The notes beneath the pieces are model-generated. The model did no database searches. It was not told the origin of the DNA and saw only the letters and a program-made list of their open reading frames with translations. From Nitrospirota bacterium (GTDB lineage: Bacteria > Nitrospinota > Nitrospinia > Nitrospinales > Nitrospinaceae): a stretch of DNA of 7,934 nucleotides. The DNA lies in contig JAUVMD010000047.1 of assembly GCA_030600405.1 (NCBI GenBank), positions 1 through 7,934 of the forward strand, written 5' to 3'. Position numbers and translations under genes: made by a program. Shown here piece by piece: positions 1 to 7,014 of this stretch (the stretch's first letter is position 1; the number at the start of each line of letters is the position of its first letter).

Positions 1-555
1 ACTGCTGAGATAGGCTACGGAAAAGAAGGAGGCAATATTGAGAGTAACGATATAAAATAGATAAGCCCCTTGATAAAACACGGAGGATTTGGGGAAAAAA
101 TAAATTGGTTGAATCACCCTAAAGTATTCCAGATCGACCAGTAGGCCATAAATGATACTGGCTCCGGATGCGGTCAGATAACACGCGGCCCGGGGAAGCA
201 TGACGCTGGAGCCAACGACAACAAACAAGAATAAAAAGGAAAGAGGGCTTTCCACTCCTCCCGTTGTGAATATAATGCCGCCGACCACACACAGGTCCCC
301 CAAGACCTGGAACCAGGCTACCGACAGCAGATTCATTCCTATGCGCAGGAAAAGGGCACTGGCCAGCACTAGAAAGTAAGCGGCGCACAGGACTGCGCTC
401 AGGGGAACAATGGGAGTTTCCTGGAGGGAATTGCGCTCAAAGGCTATGACTAATATAAGAAACCCGGTCAGAAAAACGACCCTTAAAACCATGATCGTTT
501 TGACCCGAAGGAAAAGTTCCTTATCCGGATCCGGGTTTTCCCGCATTGAGTTCAT
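1..555 (-). CDS. pilS: PilS-like sensor histidine kinase, membrane N-terminus (3' end outside window)
   Basis: Partial gene. An uninterrupted reading frame of 185 codons runs from an ATG at 555 to the left edge with no stop. The translation has a short polar N-terminus (about residues 1-21) and six hydrophobic segments, roughly residues 22-39, 50-70, 77-97, 103-120, 122-140 and 163-183. The turn between helices 3 and 4 reads TTGGVESPLSF, a pattern typical of PilS-type sensors. Six N-terminal helices without a large periplasmic domain, directly downstream of pilC, is the known arrangement of PilS, the kinase that senses pilin in the inner membrane and phosphorylates the sigma54 activator PilR. 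The PAS, HisKA and ATPase domains would lie beyond the edge, so kinase identity is inferred. The start is uncertain: no clear ribosome-binding site precedes ATG 555; an in-frame GTG at 582, directly after a TGA, and an ATG at 546 are alternatives. Confidence 0.72.
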   Translation of the reverse strand, partial: MNSMRENPDPDKELFLRVKTIMVLRVVFLTGFLILVIAFERNSLQETPIVPLSAVLCAAYFLVLASALFLRIGMNLLSVAWFQVLGDLCVVGGIIFTTGGVESPLSFLFLFVVVGSSVMLPRAACYLTASGASIIYGLLVDLEYFRVIQPIYFFPKSSVFYQGAYLFYIVTLNIASFFSVAYLSS

Positions 556-595
556 AGCATTACCAGGCGGAAACAGAACCACTCATTGACGGAGC

Positions 596-620
596 CCTTC
601 CAACCTTTGAATTTGGAGGG
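596..620 (-). other. Short inverted repeat between pilC and pilS
   Basis: Arms 596-603 and 613-620 can pair over 8 positions around a 9-nt loop. On the minus-strand transcript one position is a C-A mismatch, so it is a 7-of-8 stem. It starts immediately after the pilC stop codon. No U-tract follows, so it does not look like an intrinsic terminator. It could protect the 3' end of a processed upstream message or attenuate pilS translation, but this is speculative. Confidence 0.3.
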
Positions 621-1814
621 TTAAACGGTTTCGCCCATTTTGAAAATGGGAAGATACATCGCCACCACGATAAAACCAACCACGATGCCCAGAAAAACCA
701 TCAGCATGGGTTCGAGTAGAGCGGTCAAGCCATCAACAGCGGTATCCACTTCTTCGTCATAAAAGTCGGCGATTTTAGACAACATGCTATCCAGGGCACC
801 GGCGGATTCACCGACATCGATCATCTGGATCACCATAGCGGGAAAAACGTTTTCACGGGCAAGCGGGGCGGCAATAGTTTCACCCTCTTTGATGGCTTCA
901 ATCGAGTTCAATATAGCGATCTCGACAATCTTGTTTCCCGCAGTCCGGGCACAAATGTCCATTCCCTCAATCAAAGGAACGCCGCTGGAGATCAGGGTTC
1001 CCAATGTCCGGGAAAATTTGGCGGTCGATACTTTACGAATGAGCATGCCGAACACGGGAAGTTTCAAGGCAAACCGGTCGATTTCAATTTTACCGCGTTC
1101 GGTAGCGTATACTTTTTTGAATAAAATGAAAAATAGAATAGGCCCGCCGATAACGTAATACCATTGGTTCGTGAAAAAATTACTGATGTCCATTACCAGT
1201 GCGGTGGGTCCGGGCAGTTCCGCACCTCCCCCTGCAAACATGGTGGCAAAAGTGGGAATAACGAATACCATCAGAAATGCCACAACCGTGACGGCAACCG
1301 TGATAATCGCCCCCGGGTAGACCATGGCGGTTTTAACTTTCTTTTTCAATGCCAGCGCTTTTTCAATATAGTTCGCCAGCCGGCTCAAGATGGTATCCAG
1401 AATACCCCCGGCTTCTCCAGCCTCCACCAGGTTGGCATATAGGGAATTGAACACTTTCGGATGTTTTCTCATGGCATCGGAAAGGTTGCTTCCGGATTCG
1501 ATATCCGTTTTAATTTTCGTAATGATTTCGCCGAAGGACGGATTGTCGGACTGCTTTCCCAGAATTTCCAGGCATTGCACCAAGGGAAGACCCGCGTCCA
1601 CCATTGTTGAAAATTGGCGGGTGAAGATTACAATGTCCCGCTCGGTAATCGGCTTTTTATTGCTGAGGAAATCACTTTCGAATTTCTTCTTTACGCCGGC
1701 GACACGAATGTTCTTCTGCTTCAACTTCGAAAGAGCGCCCTGTTCGTTATCAGCTTCAATCTCGCCTTTTTGAACTTTTCCATTGACCGTTGTCTTGTAT
1801 TTATATATTGGCAT
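621..1814 (-). CDS. pilC: Type IV pilus inner-membrane platform protein PilC
   Basis: Polytopic inner-membrane platform of the type IVa pilus, on which the extension and retraction ATPases act. The 397-residue length is normal for PilC/GspF proteins. A short N-terminal domain (MPIYKYK start) is followed by two T2SSF repeats: the first at about 64-188 opens with FTRQFSTMVDAGLPL and contains GEAGGILD (133-140); the second at about 267-390 opens with FSRTLGTLISSGVPL and contains VGESAGALD (334-342). Membrane segments are near 168-188, 219-233 and 366-388, the last preceded by the conserved LEPM and followed by MYLPIF. AAGGA lies about 12 nt upstream of the ATG, a slightly long spacing. The neighbours (two PilT-family ATPases upstream, PilS-like sensor downstream) favour PilC over the type II secretion homologue GspF. 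The two retraction-type ATPases are adjacent, but no extension ATPase gene is. Confidence 0.96.
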   Translation of the reverse strand: MPIYKYKTTVNGKVQKGEIEADNEQGALSKLKQKNIRVAGVKKKFESDFLSNKKPITERDIVIFTRQFSTMVDAGLPLVQCLEILGKQSDNPSFGEIITKIKTDIESGSNLSDAMRKHPKVFNSLYANLVEAGEAGGILDTILSRLANYIEKALALKKKVKTAMVYPGAIITVAVTVVAFLMVFVIPTFATMFAGGGAELPGPTALVMDISNFFTNQWYYVIGGPILFFILFKKVYATERGKIEIDRFALKLPVFGMLIRKVSTAKFSRTLGTLISSGVPLIEGMDICARTAGNKIVEIAILNSIEAIKEGETIAAPLARENVFPAMVIQMIDVGESAGALDSMLSKIADFYDEEVDTAVDGLTALLEPMLMVFLGIVVGFIVVAMYLPIFKMGETV

Positions 1815-1834
1815 GTCTTATTTGAATCCTTAAC

Positions 1835-2254
1835 CTAATGTTGCGATGAAAAGAAAGAAATAACGTTACGTGTTTTTTCCAGCTCCAAACCTATCTTGGA
1901 TAATCGGCCACTGGTATACCGCAACCGTTCGACCAGGGCATTGACAATAGCCCGCAAATCATCCGGAAGCTTGGATACAATAGCTTCAAATTGTTCTCTT
2001 TCAATCACGCCAATGGTCACATTGCCCACCGCCACCACACTGGCGCTTCGGACAGACTGGGAAATCAAACCCATTTCTCCAAATACCTCGCCTTTGCTCA
2101 AGGTATTGATCAAAATACTTTTCTTGTCCACCTTTTTGGTGATGTTTACTTTCCCCTCAAAAACGATATAGGCATTGTTGCTGACAATACCTTCCGAAAC
2201 AATAATGTCACCATTGGCGTATCTTTGAATATTAGGTGTTTCTTGGAGTGACAT
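1835..2254 (-). CDS. Stand-alone cyclic nucleotide-binding domain protein
   Basis: A 139-residue soluble protein made almost wholly of one CAP/PKA-type cyclic nucleotide-binding domain. The beta-roll covers about residues 8-92; YANGDIIVSEG and AYIVFEGKVNI are the usual early strands. The phosphate-binding cassette is F58-GEMGL and R69-SASV, keeping the Glu and the Arg that contact the ribose and phosphate in known members, so ligand binding is plausible. A helical tail (about 97-135, rich in Leu, Arg and Glu) replaces the DNA-binding domain of CRP/FNR proteins, so it is not a transcription factor by itself. The start codon is 2 bp after the stop of the zinc-ribbon gene, suggesting translational coupling, and pilC follows after 20 bp. 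A role in nucleotide-dependent control of the pilus machine is inferred from location only; the ligand (cAMP, cGMP or other) cannot be told from sequence. Confidence 0.9.
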   Translation of the reverse strand: MSLQETPNIQRYANGDIIVSEGIVSNNAYIVFEGKVNITKKVDKKSILINTLSKGEVFGEMGLISQSVRSASVVAVGNVTIGVIEREQFEAIVSKLPDDLRAIVNALVERLRYTSGRLSKIGLELEKTRNVISFFSSQH

Positions 2255-2256
2255 GA

Positions 2257-2910
2257 CTAAAGTTTTCCGAGAGCGGTCATAGTCTCTCTATAAACTTTGT
2301 AAAAATTATCATTATCTCCGATCGACTTTTTTAAGATAGCTTCCAGTTGATCCAATTCCTTTTGATTGATGACCAAATTCACACTATATGCCAGGGCTTC
2401 CATATTATCCAGCGTTGTAAAATTCTCACCCACCAAGGCAACAAATATCTTTCGGCGGGTATCCATGGGCATATCCCTTATGAAGTCATAGAGAGGGCTT
2501 GTCTCCAAAGTAGAGCCGCCAAATTTTTCATGAAATGCAACCACATGATATTGGTTGAATTTCAGCTTGTGAACCGCATGCTCAGGGGATTTTGCTCTTT
2601 GAAGTTTATACTCTAATTCGGTTAAAGCGGTGGTCCAGAGATCATCGTTCTGTCGATCCAGGATAAGCGCGATTTTGTCGTGCTCGTCGTAAATCTCAAT
2701 TTCTTCTTCGTCGTCCTCAAATTCTTCATCGACCACCATGGAGATGGCGTCCACGGATTCAGCAGGATCTGATGCCGGGGGTTTTAAATGCTGGTCCACC
2801 CGCATCTTGGTCTTGCAACTGGGGCAGGTCAGATTAAATGCCTGTCCTTGGGGGATTTTATTATCGGGTATATTGATTTCTTTGTTACAGCTGGAACATT
2901 CTACCTGCAT
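2257..2910 (-). CDS. Zinc-ribbon protein with degenerate receiver-like C-terminal domain
   Basis: A 217-residue soluble protein with no signal peptide or membrane segment. Residues 1-40 form a zinc ribbon of the MJ0042/zinc_ribbon_4-5 type: C5-x2-C8 and C29-x2-C32 with a 20-residue spacing. A very acidic linker follows (about 61-78, mostly Asp and Glu). Residues 79-197 alternate predicted strands and helices like a CheY receiver: IALILD (80-85) as strand 1, YHVVAFH (121-127) as strand 3, RKIFVALVG (153-161) as strand 4 and VNLVIN (177-182) as strand 5. In this alignment the phosphoacceptor Asp position is His127 and the conserved Lys position is Asn182, so it would be a pseudo-receiver that cannot be phosphorylated in the normal way; I made that alignment by eye. 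GGAG lies 8 nt before the ATG. Lying 27 bp after the PilU-like gene and 2 bp before the cNMP-binding gene, it is probably a pilus-associated regulator or adaptor. No named family is recognised for the whole protein. Confidence 0.88.
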   Translation of the reverse strand: MQVECSSCNKEINIPDNKIPQGQAFNLTCPSCKTKMRVDQHLKPPASDPAESVDAISMVVDEEFEDDEEEIEIYDEHDKIALILDRQNDDLWTTALTELEYKLQRAKSPEHAVHKLKFNQYHVVAFHEKFGGSTLETSPLYDFIRDMPMDTRRKIFVALVGENFTTLDNMEALAYSVNLVINQKELDQLEAILKKSIGDNDNFYKVYRETMTALGKL

Positions 2911-2937
2911 GCCGATATCTCCATAAAGCGGGTTCGA

Positions 2938-4140
2938 TCAAGCCCGCCTCTTCTTTTTAAGTTGAACCTTCCCGCGGATTTGCTTCGCATAAGCATCATC
3001 CATGGAAAGATCTTCAATGTCCGTGGTTTTCTCGCCTTTGCCGGCCTTGATTTTGTCAATACCACGGGCCACTACCGCTTTACGGGTTGCGTAGCCTTTT
3101 GCCGTTAGTTCGGAAATCAGACCTTGTGTATACATCTTTAAAATGTGCTGATCGAAGGTCCACATGCCATAGGCATCGCCATCTCTAACGATGTCATAAA
3201 AAGTTTTGTCTTCGGTTTCACCATTCAGAATCGTATCCTTGACCCGCATATTGTTGTACATAATTTCGAGCAGAGCAATGCGTCCTCCACCTTCTTTGGG
3301 TACCAGCCTTTGACTGATAACCCACCGCAAAGTATCGGCAAGGCGAATGCGAATCTGCTGTTCATCCTCCTTGTTAAACATACCAACAATCCGGTTAATG
3401 GTTTGACCGGTGTCAACAGTATGCAAAGTGCTCATGACCAAGTGCCCGGTTTCGGCGGCGTTCATGGTGATTTCGACCGTTTCCCGATCGCGCATTTCAC
3501 CCACCAGAATGACTTTGGGGGCTTGACGCAAAGCGGCCCTGAGACCGGTGGAGAAGGCATCAAAGTCGCTCCCCAGTTCTCTCTGGTTGAAAGTGGCCTT
3601 AAGATGGGGGTGTACAAATTCCACCGGGTCTTCCAGGGTAATGACATGTACGGGTTTTTCTTTGTTGATCTTGTTGAGCAAGGCCGCCAGGGTGGTGGTT
3701 TTACCAGTACCGGTGGCACCCGTCACCAGAATCAATCCGTGTTTCTCTTCCGCGGCTTTGGCAAACTGCGCCGGCAGTTTTAATTCTTTGATTGTTGGAA
3801 TCCGGGTTTCCAGTTTTCTTAAAACAATACTGTAATTGCCGCGCTGGGAAAAAATATTGACGCGGAAGCGGGCTTTGCCTTGAATAAAATACGAACAGTC
3901 GCAGGAACCGCTCTTGAGAATGATTTCCGTCAGCCGCCGGTCCGAGTTAATCAGGTTCAAGGCGATCACCTCGGCCTGAAATGGGGTTAATTTCGGGATC
4001 GGAGGATGTACTTTGACTTGCGTTAACTTACCGTTGGATTCCACCTGGAAGGGCTGGCCAACAGTCATATTGAGGTCGGAGATGTTGCCAAAGGCCTCCA
4101 ACATGGTCGTCAAAAGGTAATCTACTTCTGCTTTTCTCAT
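2938..4140 (-). CDS. pilU: PilT/PilU-family type IV pilus retraction ATPase, PilU-like
   Basis: Cytoplasmic hexameric secretion-type ATPase expected to assist PilT in pilus retraction. In order: N-terminal PAS-like domain (about 1-115), Walker A GATGTGKT (141-148), Asp box ITLEDPVEF (167-175), Walker B ILVGEMRD with catalytic Glu215 (211-218) and His box ETGHLVMSTLHT (230-241), so it looks catalytically competent. Several stretches resemble PilU as I know it: the GATGTGK loop, IPTIKELKLP (114-123), LRQAP before Walker B (204-208), and TFDQ...MYTQG (328-340). The N-terminal ASDLH signature of PilT is altered to SDLNMTV, and the C-terminal AIRNLIRE retraction motif is not recognisable. A tail beyond about residue 350 ends in a basic KKKRR cluster, making it longer than PilT. 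The ribosome-binding site AGGA overlaps the pilT stop codon with 5 nt to the ATG, so the two ATPases are probably translated together. Assignment to PilU rather than a second PilT is likely but not certain. Confidence 0.93.
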   Translation of the reverse strand: MRKAEVDYLLTTMLEAFGNISDLNMTVGQPFQVESNGKLTQVKVHPPIPKLTPFQAEVIALNLINSDRRLTEIILKSGSCDCSYFIQGKARFRVNIFSQRGNYSIVLRKLETRIPTIKELKLPAQFAKAAEEKHGLILVTGATGTGKTTTLAALLNKINKEKPVHVITLEDPVEFVHPHLKATFNQRELGSDFDAFSTGLRAALRQAPKVILVGEMRDRETVEITMNAAETGHLVMSTLHTVDTGQTINRIVGMFNKEDEQQIRIRLADTLRWVISQRLVPKEGGGRIALLEIMYNNMRVKDTILNGETEDKTFYDIVRDGDAYGMWTFDQHILKMYTQGLISELTAKGYATRKAVVARGIDKIKAGKGEKTTDIEDLSMDDAYAKQIRGKVQLKKKRRA

Positions 4141-4147
4141 TGGTTTC

Positions 4148-5221
4148 CTATAAAAATTCCGGAGGCTCTTTCAGGTATTGGACAAACCGCTCTTTGACGA
4201 TAGACTTGTCATAGGCGTCTTCCGGGCTGATTTTCTTAGCATGCATGGCCTCCAGTATGGCGTCGTCCAAAGACTGCATACCGTATTTTTTACCGGTCTG
4301 AATAACTGAGGGAATCTGGAAAGTCTTCCCCTCACGAATCAGGTTGGAGGTCGCCGGAGTGACCACCAGGATTTCCAGGACCGCGAGCCGGCCTTTCTTG
4401 TCGATCCGCTTGAACAGGTTCTGAGCCACCACCCCTTTTAAACTTTCTGACAGAGTGGTGCGAATTTGTGCTTGCTGGTGCGCGGGGAATACGTCGATCA
4501 CACGATCCACGGTTTTAGCAGCGCTTTGAGTATGCAGAGTGCCGAAGACCAAGTGACCGGTAGAGGCCGCTTCCAAAGCCAGTTCGATGGTTTCCAAATC
4601 ACGCATTTCGCCGACCAGAATGATGTCCGGGTCTTCACGCAAAGCACCGCGCAATGCCGCTTTAAAACTTTGTGTGTGCAAACCCACTTCGCGATGGTTG
4701 ACCACACAGGACTGGCTTGTATGAACAAACTCGATGGGATCTTCAACGGTGATGATATGGGATTTTTTGTTCCGGTTGACATAGTCGACCATGGCCGCCA
4801 GAGTGGTGGACTTACCGCTACCGGTGGGCCCCGTTACCAAAACCAATCCTTTGTGCAACATCGCCATTTTGTTGAGTACAGGGGGTAACCCCAGTTGTTC
4901 GACGGTTAAAATTTCGCTGGGAATTTCACGGAAAACCGCACCGATACCCCACTTCTGCTGAAAGAAGTTGCACCGGTAGCGGGCAAGATTGGGAACTTCG
5001 TAACCGAAATCGATGTCTCCCGTTTCTTCAAACACCTTGATTTTGTTTTCCGGGCAAATCTCATAAAGAATGACTTTGAGTTCGTCATTCTCCATGAGTT
5101 TGTATTTGACCCGCTCCATATCCCCATGGACACGCAATATAGGTTGAGAACCTGAAACCAGATGGAGGTCGGATGCCCCCTGATCATTCATCAATTTAAA
5201 AAATGCGTCAATTTTTGCCAT
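4148..5221 (-). CDS. pilT: Type IV pilus retraction ATPase PilT
   Basis: Hexameric motor ATPase that depolymerises the pilus during twitching motility, acting on the cytoplasmic face of PilC. The 357-residue length is typical. Motifs in order: ASDLHL (16-21) in the N-terminal PAS-like domain, Walker A GPTGSGKST (131-139), Asp box ITVEDPIEF (157-165), Walker B ILVGEMRD with Glu205 (201-208), His box STGHLVFGTLHT (220-231), and ATSNLIREGK (290-299), matching the AIRNLIRE motif needed for retraction in characterised PilT proteins. All key residues are present. It starts 6 bp after the RodZ-like gene and has only a weak purine patch (GAGC) upstream, so translation is probably coupled. The PilU-like paralogue follows after 7 bp. 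The AIRNLIRE motif and the absence of PilB's long N-terminal domain exclude an extension ATPase. Confidence 0.97.
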   Translation of the reverse strand: MAKIDAFFKLMNDQGASDLHLVSGSQPILRVHGDMERVKYKLMENDELKVILYEICPENKIKVFEETGDIDFGYEVPNLARYRCNFFQQKWGIGAVFREIPSEILTVEQLGLPPVLNKMAMLHKGLVLVTGPTGSGKSTTLAAMVDYVNRNKKSHIITVEDPIEFVHTSQSCVVNHREVGLHTQSFKAALRGALREDPDIILVGEMRDLETIELALEAASTGHLVFGTLHTQSAAKTVDRVIDVFPAHQQAQIRTTLSESLKGVVAQNLFKRIDKKGRLAVLEILVVTPATSNLIREGKTFQIPSVIQTGKKYGMQSLDDAILEAMHAKKISPEDAYDKSIVKERFVQYLKEPPEFL

Positions 5222-5227
5222 AGATGC

Positions 5228-6223
5228 TCAATTCAGCTGTTCTGCGTTAACGGTTAGGTTTCGAATTACATTGTCCGGACTTTCCGGTAAATCCAACTGC
5301 TGACCATTCAAGATCAATTGAGTGGCCCGCCGGTTGCCAATGGTCATCACGATCGCTTTTTCCGCCTCAATCGTTTTGGACCCGCCTGAGGGCAAAATGA
5401 AATCCTGATCCCGCTGGCCATCGACCGTCAGGTTGAACCACGAATTCTCGTTCACCTGGATCACCAAGCTCAACGAGGAATCCCCCATAGCCATCTCAGC
5501 AGAGGGTTCCATCGGCTTTGGAACTACTTGATCTTGAAGATCTTCAATTATAGCATCTTTTTCAGAAACTGTAACTGTATTTTTAATAGACTCTTGGCCC
5601 CCCGTGGCCTCGGCTGAGGCGTCGTCAGGGCTCAACCTCACCGGAGGTTCCGAAGACCCTGCGGCTGCAGCCGGGTTAGATTGGGGGTTGGGGCTCTCCG
5701 CTTCTGAAAGAGAGGCGTTTGCCTCCTTTGAAGCAGTGGGTTTGGACTCGCCGTTAACCTCTGGCAAACTGTTATCGACTATTGATGGGGTTGACAACTG
5801 GGACCGTTGGGATTGCCCTGCCTGATCACCCTTTTCGGAAGTAATCCAGTAAACTCCGCCGACAATAACCAATAACGCCGCCCCAAACCCTAAAACAGCT
5901 TTCACCGGGAAGCCGAAACGGTGTTGGGGTGGTTCTTCCTCGGTCTGGGAGAAGGTAGCCGTATTGGAGGTTTCGGTGTCTTGGCGCTTACCGCTGGATT
6001 CAAGGTAGGCCGCCAACAACTCATCCACATTCGACCCTATGGCCTGGCCATAGGACCGGATAAAACCCTTAACAAACACTTCCCCTGGCAGATCCTCGAA
6101 CCGACTTTCCTCCAGAGCTCGAAGAAAGCGGATACTGATTTTAGTGGACTGCGCGATCTCGTCCAGCGGAACGCCCCGCAGTTCTCTCTCATGTTTTAAA
6201 TAGGATCCAAAATCTTCGGACAT
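5228..6223 (-). CDS. RodZ-like membrane protein with cytoplasmic HTH and DUF4115-type C-terminus
   Basis: A 331-residue bitopic inner-membrane protein with RodZ architecture. Residues 4-72 are an HTH_25 domain (GSYLKHERELRGV... EIAQSTKIS... LPGEVFVKGFIRSYG). A basic juxtamembrane stretch precedes one membrane helix (about 108-127). A long periplasmic linker (about 128-248) is rich in Ser, Pro, Ala and Glu, including PAAAAG. A beta-rich domain (about 249-331) with SWFNLTVDG and FILPSGGSKTI matches the DUF4115 domain. In RodZ of E. coli the HTH binds MreB rather than DNA, linking cell-shape machinery to the envelope. Here the gene begins 1 bp after a PilF-like gene and ends 6 bp before pilT. 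A pilF-rodZ pair also occurs in Pseudomonas, so the pairing is not random. It may couple pilus placement to the cytoskeleton (inference). Called RodZ-like rather than rodZ because no mre genes are nearby. Confidence 0.9.
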   Translation of the reverse strand: MSEDFGSYLKHERELRGVPLDEIAQSTKISIRFLRALEESRFEDLPGEVFVKGFIRSYGQAIGSNVDELLAAYLESSGKRQDTETSNTATFSQTEEEPPQHRFGFPVKAVLGFGAALLVIVGGVYWITSEKGDQAGQSQRSQLSTPSIVDNSLPEVNGESKPTASKEANASLSEAESPNPQSNPAAAAGSSEPPVRLSPDDASAEATGGQESIKNTVTVSEKDAIIEDLQDQVVPKPMEPSAEMAMGDSSLSLVIQVNENSWFNLTVDGQRDQDFILPSGGSKTIEAEKAIVMTIGNRRATQLILNGQQLDLPESPDNVIRNLTVNAEQLN

Positions 6224-6224
6224 A

Positions 6225-7004
6225 TTATTTTCTTGCAGACAATTTATTTAAGATTTCCTGTGAAATCCTGGCCTGTTCACTCAAAGGCTCCAAATGAATG
6301 ACTTCACTAAAATGCTTCTTGGCCTTCCCAAATTTGTTACGTTGGTAGTAAATCTCGCCTAACGCGAAATGAGCACTGGGCAACTTGGGATTCATCTCCA
6401 ACGCCTTCAGCAGAGAGGCTTGAGCTAAGTCCAGGCGATTTCCTTCTTTGTAAATCAACGCCAAATTCAAGCGAATCTTGTCGCTGTCATTAATGTCCAA
6501 CGCCCTCAGCCAAGCCTTTTCTGCCTTGGGTAAATCCCCTTTTCGATATTCACTGTAGGCCAGCCAATTATAAAGTTGAATGGGATTAATCACATTGGGT
6601 TGATTCAAAGCCCGCTTTAAATAATGAGTTGCATCGTCCCACTGGCCTTTCTGCATATACAATCGACCCAGCATGCGATAGCTGGTCGCATAGGCCGGTT
6701 CGACTTTAATAGCGCTCAGGTACATTTTTTCAGCTTTATCAAGCTTTCCATCTTTAAAATAAGCATCGCCCAGCCCGACACGATATAGAGGTTCCTTCGG
6801 CTCCATCCGGATCGCCTCCATGAGTTTTTTGTATCTTTCTTTCTTCGAATTTCCGGGACTTTGAGCATCCTCATATTTCTTCTGAGCCAGAAGTTTTTTT
6901 TCAGCGGGACTGAGGGTGGCGCAGGCTCCTGAAAACACGAACAGGCCTGCTAAAATTGAAAGCAGGAGCCAGGTTCTGAATGATGGTTGAAAATGCATGT
7001 TCAT
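6225..7004 (-). CDS. TPR lipoprotein, PilF/PilW-type pilotin
   Basis: A secreted tetratricopeptide-repeat protein, probably the lipoprotein that promotes outer-membrane insertion and multimerisation of the PilQ secretin. From the chosen start it has 259 residues: MNMHFQPSFR, a hydrophobic segment (LLLSILAGLFVF) and SGAC with Cys28 as a likely lipidation site. The lipobox is imperfect, with Ser at -3 where Leu is usual. About five TPR units follow, with repeated G-x-Y and A-x-x-x-L patterns such as LGDAYFKDGKLDKAEKMY, LGRLYMQKGQWDDATHYL and LGEIYYQRNKFGKAKKHF. PilF/PilW proteins have this size and a similar repeat number. The first ATG of the frame is at 7016, but it lacks a ribosome-binding site, whereas GAGGA sits 5 nt before the ATG at 7004, so 7004 is preferred. 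First gene of the operon, about 30 nt after the predicted transcription start; its stop is 1 bp from the RodZ-like start. A general TPR lipoprotein unrelated to pili is the alternative. Confidence 0.88.
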   Translation of the reverse strand: MNMHFQPSFRTWLLLSILAGLFVFSGACATLSPAEKKLLAQKKYEDAQSPGNSKKERYKKLMEAIRMEPKEPLYRVGLGDAYFKDGKLDKAEKMYLSAIKVEPAYATSYRMLGRLYMQKGQWDDATHYLKRALNQPNVINPIQLYNWLAYSEYRKGDLPKAEKAWLRALDINDSDKIRLNLALIYKEGNRLDLAQASLLKALEMNPKLPSAHFALGEIYYQRNKFGKAKKHFSEVIHLEPLSEQARISQEILNKLSARK

Positions 7005-7009
7005 AAGTT

Positions 7010-7014
7010 TCCTC
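7010..7014 (-). promoter_or_regulatory. Ribosome-binding site that fixes the TPR lipoprotein start
   Basis: GAGGA on the minus strand, 5 nt upstream of the ATG at 7004. It lies inside the coding sequence that would be used if translation began at the ATG at 7016, whose own upstream sequence is A/T-rich without a Shine-Dalgarno match. This favours the shorter protein. Confidence 0.7.

Noticed and set aside
596..620. Inverted repeat after pilC as an intrinsic terminator
   Set aside because: The stem has a mismatch in the transcript sense and is not followed by a U-tract; the next gene starts within 65 bp.
784..1158. 124-codon open frame on the plus strand
   Set aside because: Antisense to pilC, whose two T2SSF repeats cover the region; no independent coding evidence.
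621..1814. GspF of a type II secretion system
   Set aside because: PilT and PilU-like retraction ATPases are adjacent, which type II systems lack, and no gsp genes are present.
3145..3783. 212-codon open frame on the plus strand
   Set aside because: It is antisense to the PilU-like ATPase, which has complete motifs; the antisense translation shows no recognisable domain or ribosome-binding site.
4466..4888. 140-codon open frame on the plus strand
   Set aside because: Antisense to the ATPase core of pilT; a shadow of constrained codons.
6001..6214. HTH domain as evidence of a DNA-binding transcription factor
   Set aside because: It is joined to a membrane helix and a DUF4115-type domain, the RodZ layout, in which the HTH is known to bind MreB; DNA binding cannot be claimed from this.
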